Shown: positions 7,146-10,097 of the stretch, in pieces
Layout of the letters: each line of letters opens with the position of its first letter
Position numbering within the stretch: position 1 is the first letter of the stretch
Source: Bryobacteraceae bacterium
GTDB lineage: Bacteria > Acidobacteriota > Terriglobia > Bryobacterales > Bryobacteraceae
Assembly: GCA_947456995.1 (NCBI GenBank)
Contig: CANGVB010000075.1
Location: forward strand, 1-10,097
Length of the DNA: 10,097 nt
Direction of reading: 5' to 3'
The notes under the pieces: generated by a model
Databases searched by the model: none
What the model was told of the DNA's origin: nothing
The model's input: the letters and a program-made list of their open reading frames with translations, nothing else
Position numbers and translations under genes: made by a program

Positions 7146-8303
7146 ATGAAAAGACTCTTGTTTTGTCTAGGTTTTGCTTCCCTCGCATTGGCCGAGCCCC
7201 GCTTCCTGCTGCACGAGGTCGCCCGCGATCTCAGCGAAGGCGTCAGCGTCTTCGACGTTAACCGCGATGGCCGTCTCGACGTCGTAAGCGGAGCCTTCTG
7301 GTATCAAGCCCCAGACTGGAAACCCCACCGCTTTCGCGAGGTCGGCTCCATCAATGAATACGTCATCAACTGCGGTGAGTTCGCCGTCGACGTCAATGGC
7401 GATGGCTACGAAGACATCCTCTCCGCCGGCTGGCAGGAAGATGGCATCTACTACTTCGAGAACCCCAAACAGATCGGCCCCATCTGGCCCAAGCGCAAAA
7501 TCGCCTCATCGAAAGACACCGAAGGCCTCGCCATGGCCGATGTTGACGGCGATGGCATCCGCGATCTCCTGGTCTCCAACTACAGCCGCCAGCCCTTCTT
7601 CTGGATCCGCATCACCAAGGCTGGCCAATTCGAAGTGCACCCCATCCGCCCGAATGGTGAAGGCAACGGACACGGTATCGGCTTCGGCGATATCGACGGC
7701 GACGGCAAAGGTGACATCGTCACCGAACGCGGCTGGTTCCGTCAGCTCAACTGGCAAAAGGACCAATGGGAGTATCACGCGGACTTTGAACTCCACGATG
7801 CCTCAATCGAGATGATCGTGAAAGATGTAAACGGCGACGGCAAAGCCGACATCATCTACGGCCGTGGCCACGCCTTCGGCCTTTACTGGCTCGAGCAGCA
7901 GCCCGGAGGCAAATGGCAACGCCACACGATCGACGAATCTTTCTCCCAGGTCCATACCGTCGCTCTAGCCGACCTTGATGGCGATGGCAAACCCGAACTC
8001 CTTGCAGGCAAACGTTACCGCGCCCACAACGACAAAGACCCTGGCGCCTTCGAGCCTCTTGCCTTCCACTATTACAAGTTCACCCCGGGCCCAAAAGTCG
8101 CGTTTTCCCGCTACACCCTGGCAATGAATTCCCCCGCCAGCCCCGGAATGCAGTTGATCGTAAAGGATCTCGACGCCGACGGAGACCTCGATATCATCAC
8201 TGCCGCCAAGAGCGGTCAGTACTGGTTTGAGAACCTCACCGTGAACAAGGTGCCCGACTCAAACCGAGAGACTTTTTACCAACACTTTCCAACTCGCAAA
8301 TAG
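7146..8303 (+). CDS. Exported FG-GAP/VCBS-repeat protein, predicted seven-bladed beta-propeller
   Basis: This 385-residue protein has a signal peptide (MKRLLFCLGFASLALA, cleaved after residue 16), so it is exported to the periplasm or beyond. It carries seven calcium-binding-type loops of the pattern DxxxDGxxD/E starting at residues 37, 82, 132, 182, 227, 276 and 341, each followed by a hydrophobic strand, at a period of about 45-50 residues (the last interval is 65). Seven repeats fit one closed seven-bladed propeller, and aromatic signatures such as YYFENP, YWLEQ and YWFENL recur between loops. No catalytic residues or second domain are seen, so a binding or scaffold role is more likely than catalysis. 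It is 17 bases downstream of the membrane regulator and probably in its operon. The family is clear; the ligand and function are unknown. Codon choice is strongly C-ending, unlike the gene before it. Confidence 0.9.
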   Translation: MKRLLFCLGFASLALAEPRFLLHEVARDLSEGVSVFDVNRDGRLDVVSGAFWYQAPDWKPHRFREVGSINEYVINCGEFAVDVNGDGYEDILSAGWQEDGIYYFENPKQIGPIWPKRKIASSKDTEGLAMADVDGDGIRDLLVSNYSRQPFFWIRITKAGQFEVHPIRPNGEGNGHGIGFGDIDGDGKGDIVTERGWFRQLNWQKDQWEYHADFELHDASIEMIVKDVNGDGKADIIYGRGHAFGLYWLEQQPGGKWQRHTIDESFSQVHTVALADLDGDGKPELLAGKRYRAHNDKDPGAFEPLAFHYYKFTPGPKVAFSRYTLAMNSPASPGMQLIVKDLDADGDLDIITAAKSGQYWFENLTVNKVPDSNRETFYQHFPTRK

Positions 8304-8306
8304 CTT

Positions 8307-8315
8307 TGGTATCCT
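8307..8315 (+). promoter_or_regulatory. Extended -10 candidate for the tRNA-Gln gene
   Basis: TGGTATCCT has the TGn extension followed by a -10-like TATCCT, placed 16 bases before the mature tRNA 5' end. The only -35 candidate (TTCCAA at 8287-8292, 17-base spacing) is poor and lies in the preceding coding region. It is plausible mainly because of its position. Confidence 0.3.
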
Positions 8316-8331
8316 AGGAGAGTCCTGACGC

Positions 8332-8405
8332 TGGGAGATCGTTCAATGGTAGGACAGCAGACTCTGACTCTGCTTATCGGGGTTCGAGTCCCTGTCTCCC
8401 AGCCA
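8332..8405 (+). tRNA. tRNA-Gln (anticodon CUG), CCA encoded
   Basis: The sequence folds as a full cloverleaf. The acceptor arm TGGGAGA (8332-8338) pairs with TCTCCCA (8395-8401). The D arm is GTT/GAC (8341-8343 with 8353-8355) and encloses AATGGTA. The anticodon stem GCAGA/TCTGC (8357-8361 with 8369-8373) holds the loop CTCTGAC with anticodon CTG at 8364-8366. The T arm CGGGG/CCCTG (8378-8382 with 8390-8394) holds TTCGAGT. The discriminator base is G (8402), as in bacterial tRNA-Gln, and CCA is genomically encoded (8403-8405). It reads CAG codons. The gene stands alone, 28 bases after the FG-GAP gene and one base before the stop codon of the opposing receptor gene. Confidence 0.97.
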
Positions 8406-8406
8406 C

Positions 8407-10097
8407 TTATCTTCTAATTTCAATCCCCCCCACAAAACTCCGTCCTGGCATCCGGATCCCCACAAATTCCTCATACCGCGTCGACGTCAAATTAGCCAAT
8501 TGCAGATAAGGCCGCACCCGGTGCTTCTGCCAGCTCCCATATACATCCCAGACCGCATAAGGTGAGCGTCCAAAACGCTCCATTGCCCCCAACCGGCTAC
8601 GCGCAATCCACCCATCCCCAAAAGCCGCCTGCCAACTCGCCACACCCGAATGCCGGGGGTAGTTGAACACGTACTTCGACTGCAAGCCGTTCAATACGCT
8701 CTGCGCCCCATTCAGGCCCGTATAGGCAAGCTCCACGCGGTGCACCCGCGCAATCGTACGCCGCCAATGCGCCTCCACCCCGGTAAAATTCAAAGCCTGA
8801 AAATTCGTCGCCCGCCAGATCGAAGCCGGTGAAGTCCGCACAAAATCAATGCCGTCCTTCTCACGACGCTGAAACACCGTCACTCCAACCGGCCCCAGAT
8901 CGAGACCCCCCTCGAAAGACCATGCCCTCTCTGGCCGCAAGAGCGGGTTGCCTTCATTGGCCGGGTCCCGGTAAAAGAGATCCGTATAGGTGGGCAAGCG
9001 AAAAGCCCGGCTCACCGAAGCCCGCAACTTGGCCCGCGAAGAGATCCAATACCCCGCCCCCACCGAAGGATTCCACTGATGCGCGAAATTCCGGTAAATC
9101 TCATCCCGCAACCCAATCGTCAGCGAAAACCGCTTCAGCGCCCGCACATCGTAAGCCACATAGAACGCACTGCGCGCCCGTGAATGCTGCCCCAGATTGT
9201 TGGAATCAATCCGGTCTCCAATCACTTCTGCCCCATAATGCAGGCGGCCTCCAGCCACAAACGAATCACTCCTTCGCAGCGCCCCCTGATAGGTCTCTAC
9301 GATATGGCGATTCGTATAAACCTGAGGCCGGTCGCGATAAAGAACGAATAAATCCGTATGCCGCCGGTAGGCGAAACTCGCTTCCGTCCGCTCCCCGATC
9401 CCCTGCCGAATCCCCGCAAACCAGCTTTTGGTGCGCTCCCAGGAGTTGAAATTCCCATAGAACTGTTCTGCCCCAAAGGGCCGGTCATTGAGCCCCAACA
9501 GGATCGAAGTACGGCGATAGCTGCTCTGCGAAGCAACAGACAGATTCCGGTAATCGCGATTCGGCATGAAGCCAGTGGAGAAATCCCGGGCAAAGGTGAA
9601 TTGCTGCGCGATGCCCCGCCCGCGAAAGGCCACAGACGCATGTTGCTGCTGCGTCCCAAAATTCCCAAGCCCCGCCCGCAGCTTCACCTCAGTGGTTTCG
9701 GGGACAGTGGTGATCACATTCAAAACACCCGCGGTTGCGTCTGACCCATAGAGGGTAGAACCGGAGCCCTTCAGCACTTCCACCTGCGAGATCGCCTCCA
9801 GCGGAATGGGCAAATCCATACTCAGATTCGAGGTCTGAACACTATTCAGCCGAAAGCCATTCCACAACACAAGGGTCTGCCCAAAACTCCCACCGCGAAT
9901 CGACAATCCGCTTTGCACCCCATTAGGTGCCCGCCCCCGCAAATCGAGTGAGGGGTCCAGGTGCAAAAAGTCGACGATAGATGCACTCAAGGGAATCAGC
10001 GGCCGCGCCGCAATCGCCCTCACCGCACGCTCAGATTCCTCCAGCGGAATCGGCTCATAAGCCCCAGTCACAACAACACTCTGTTTTTCCTGCGCGA
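8407..10097 (-). CDS. TonB-dependent outer-membrane receptor, BtuB-like layout (partial, N-terminus outside window)
   Basis: This is a predicted outer-membrane active transporter powered by TonB-ExbB-ExbD; the substrate (cobalamin, siderophore, metal or other) cannot be assigned. The frame stays open to the window edge, and the residues before the GTG at 10071 read AQEKQSVVVTGAYEPIPL. That is a mature N-terminus with a TonB box (SVVVTG), so the GTG is internal and the true start and signal peptide lie beyond 10097. Counting from that GTG, the plug spans about 1-125 with LSIRGGSFGQTLVLWNGFRL (about 56-75) and VEVLKGSGSTLYGSDATAGV (about 97-116), both classic plug signatures. The remainder is a barrel of about 430 residues. 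The visible 562 residues fit the 600-700 of the BtuB/CirA group and contrast with the 1,159-residue Oar-like receptor upstream. The protein ends in IEIRR rather than an aromatic residue, which is unusual for a barrel. No upstream riboswitch can be examined here. Confidence 0.92.
   Translation of the reverse strand, partial: AQEKQSVVVTGAYEPIPLEESERAVRAIAARPLIPLSASIVDFLHLDPSLDLRGRAPNGVQSGLSIRGGSFGQTLVLWNGFRLNSVQTSNLSMDLPIPLEAISQVEVLKGSGSTLYGSDATAGVLNVITTVPETTEVKLRAGLGNFGTQQQHASVAFRGRGIAQQFTFARDFSTGFMPNRDYRNLSVASQSSYRRTSILLGLNDRPFGAEQFYGNFNSWERTKSWFAGIRQGIGERTEASFAYRRHTDLFVLYRDRPQVYTNRHIVETYQGALRRSDSFVAGGRLHYGAEVIGDRIDSNNLGQHSRARSAFYVAYDVRALKRFSLTIGLRDEIYRNFAHQWNPSVGAGYWISSRAKLRASVSRAFRLPTYTDLFYRDPANEGNPLLRPERAWSFEGGLDLGPVGVTVFQRREKDGIDFVRTSPASIWRATNFQALNFTGVEAHWRRTIARVHRVELAYTGLNGAQSVLNGLQSKYVFNYPRHSGVASWQAAFGDGWIARSRLGAMERFGRSPYAVWDVYGSWQKHRVRPYLQLANLTSTRYEEFVGIRMPGRSFVGGIEIRR

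Noticed and set aside
7164..7166. Cys7 of the FG-GAP protein as a lipoprotein lipobox cysteine.
   Set aside because: It lies too early, within the hydrophobic core of the signal peptide, and a standard ALA cleavage site follows at residue 16.
8313..8327. Small inverted repeat AGGAGAGTCCT between the FG-GAP gene and the tRNA as a terminator.
   Set aside because: The stem is only four base pairs and no T-run follows, so it cannot be supported as an intrinsic terminator.
8332..8405. The tRNA-Gln gene as an integration (att) site for a genomic island.
   Set aside because: No integrase, no repeat of the tRNA 3' end elsewhere in the window, and ordinary genes on both sides.
8829..9449. A 206-codon plus-strand open frame opposite the second receptor.
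   Set aside because: Its Pro/Ser/Arg-rich, low-complexity translation is typical of a reverse-strand shadow; the barrel coding strand is the convincing one.
8407..10097. Naming the second receptor btuB and linking it to cobalamin.
   Set aside because: Plug signatures and length are shared by many siderophore and metal receptors, and the upstream region where a cobalamin riboswitch would lie is outside the window.

Overview
The window looks like chromosome of an acidobacterium, probably in the Solibacter/Bryobacter direction. This is inferred from gene content and cannot be proved without a database search. The indicators are a receptor of about 1,160 residues with a carboxypeptidase-regulatory-like N-terminus and a TonB-receptor barrel (Oar-like), a membrane-anchored winged-helix protein of a type recalled as common in Acidobacteria, and a secreted FG-GAP/VCBS protein, in coding-dense DNA of moderately high GC. 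No mobile element, CRISPR array, rRNA or integrase is visible.

Layout. Bases 1-639 (+) hold the C-terminal two thirds of an NAD-dependent D-2-hydroxyacid dehydrogenase that starts outside the window. Six bases later comes an exopolyphosphatase/GppA-type phosphatase (646-2184, +). Its stop codon abuts the stop of the convergent Oar-like receptor (2185-5664, -), with no base between them. Bases 5665-5823 are the only sizeable intergenic region (about 160 bp). It is a divergent control region with a near-perfect 20-bp palindrome of LacI/GalR-operator type, a second dyad in the receptor leader, and weak promoter-like elements on both strands. To its right is a probable operon (+): a membrane-anchored ToxR/CadC-like winged-helix protein (5824-7128), then a signal-peptide-bearing seven-repeat FG-GAP beta-propeller protein (7146-8303). 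A complete tRNA-Gln(CUG) gene with encoded CCA follows (8332-8405). Finally a second TonB-dependent receptor of BtuB-like layout (8407-10097, -) has its stop codon one base from the tRNA and its N-terminus outside the window.

Working together (inference). The middle block, 2185-8303, reads as one envelope-uptake or sensing module. It comprises an outer-membrane receptor, a divergently transcribed regulator with a cytoplasmic DNA-binding-like domain, one membrane span and a periplasmic domain, and an exported calcium-binding-type propeller. The dehydrogenase/Ppx pair on the left looks like metabolic housekeeping and is not obviously connected. No gap over 300 bases lacks a gene.
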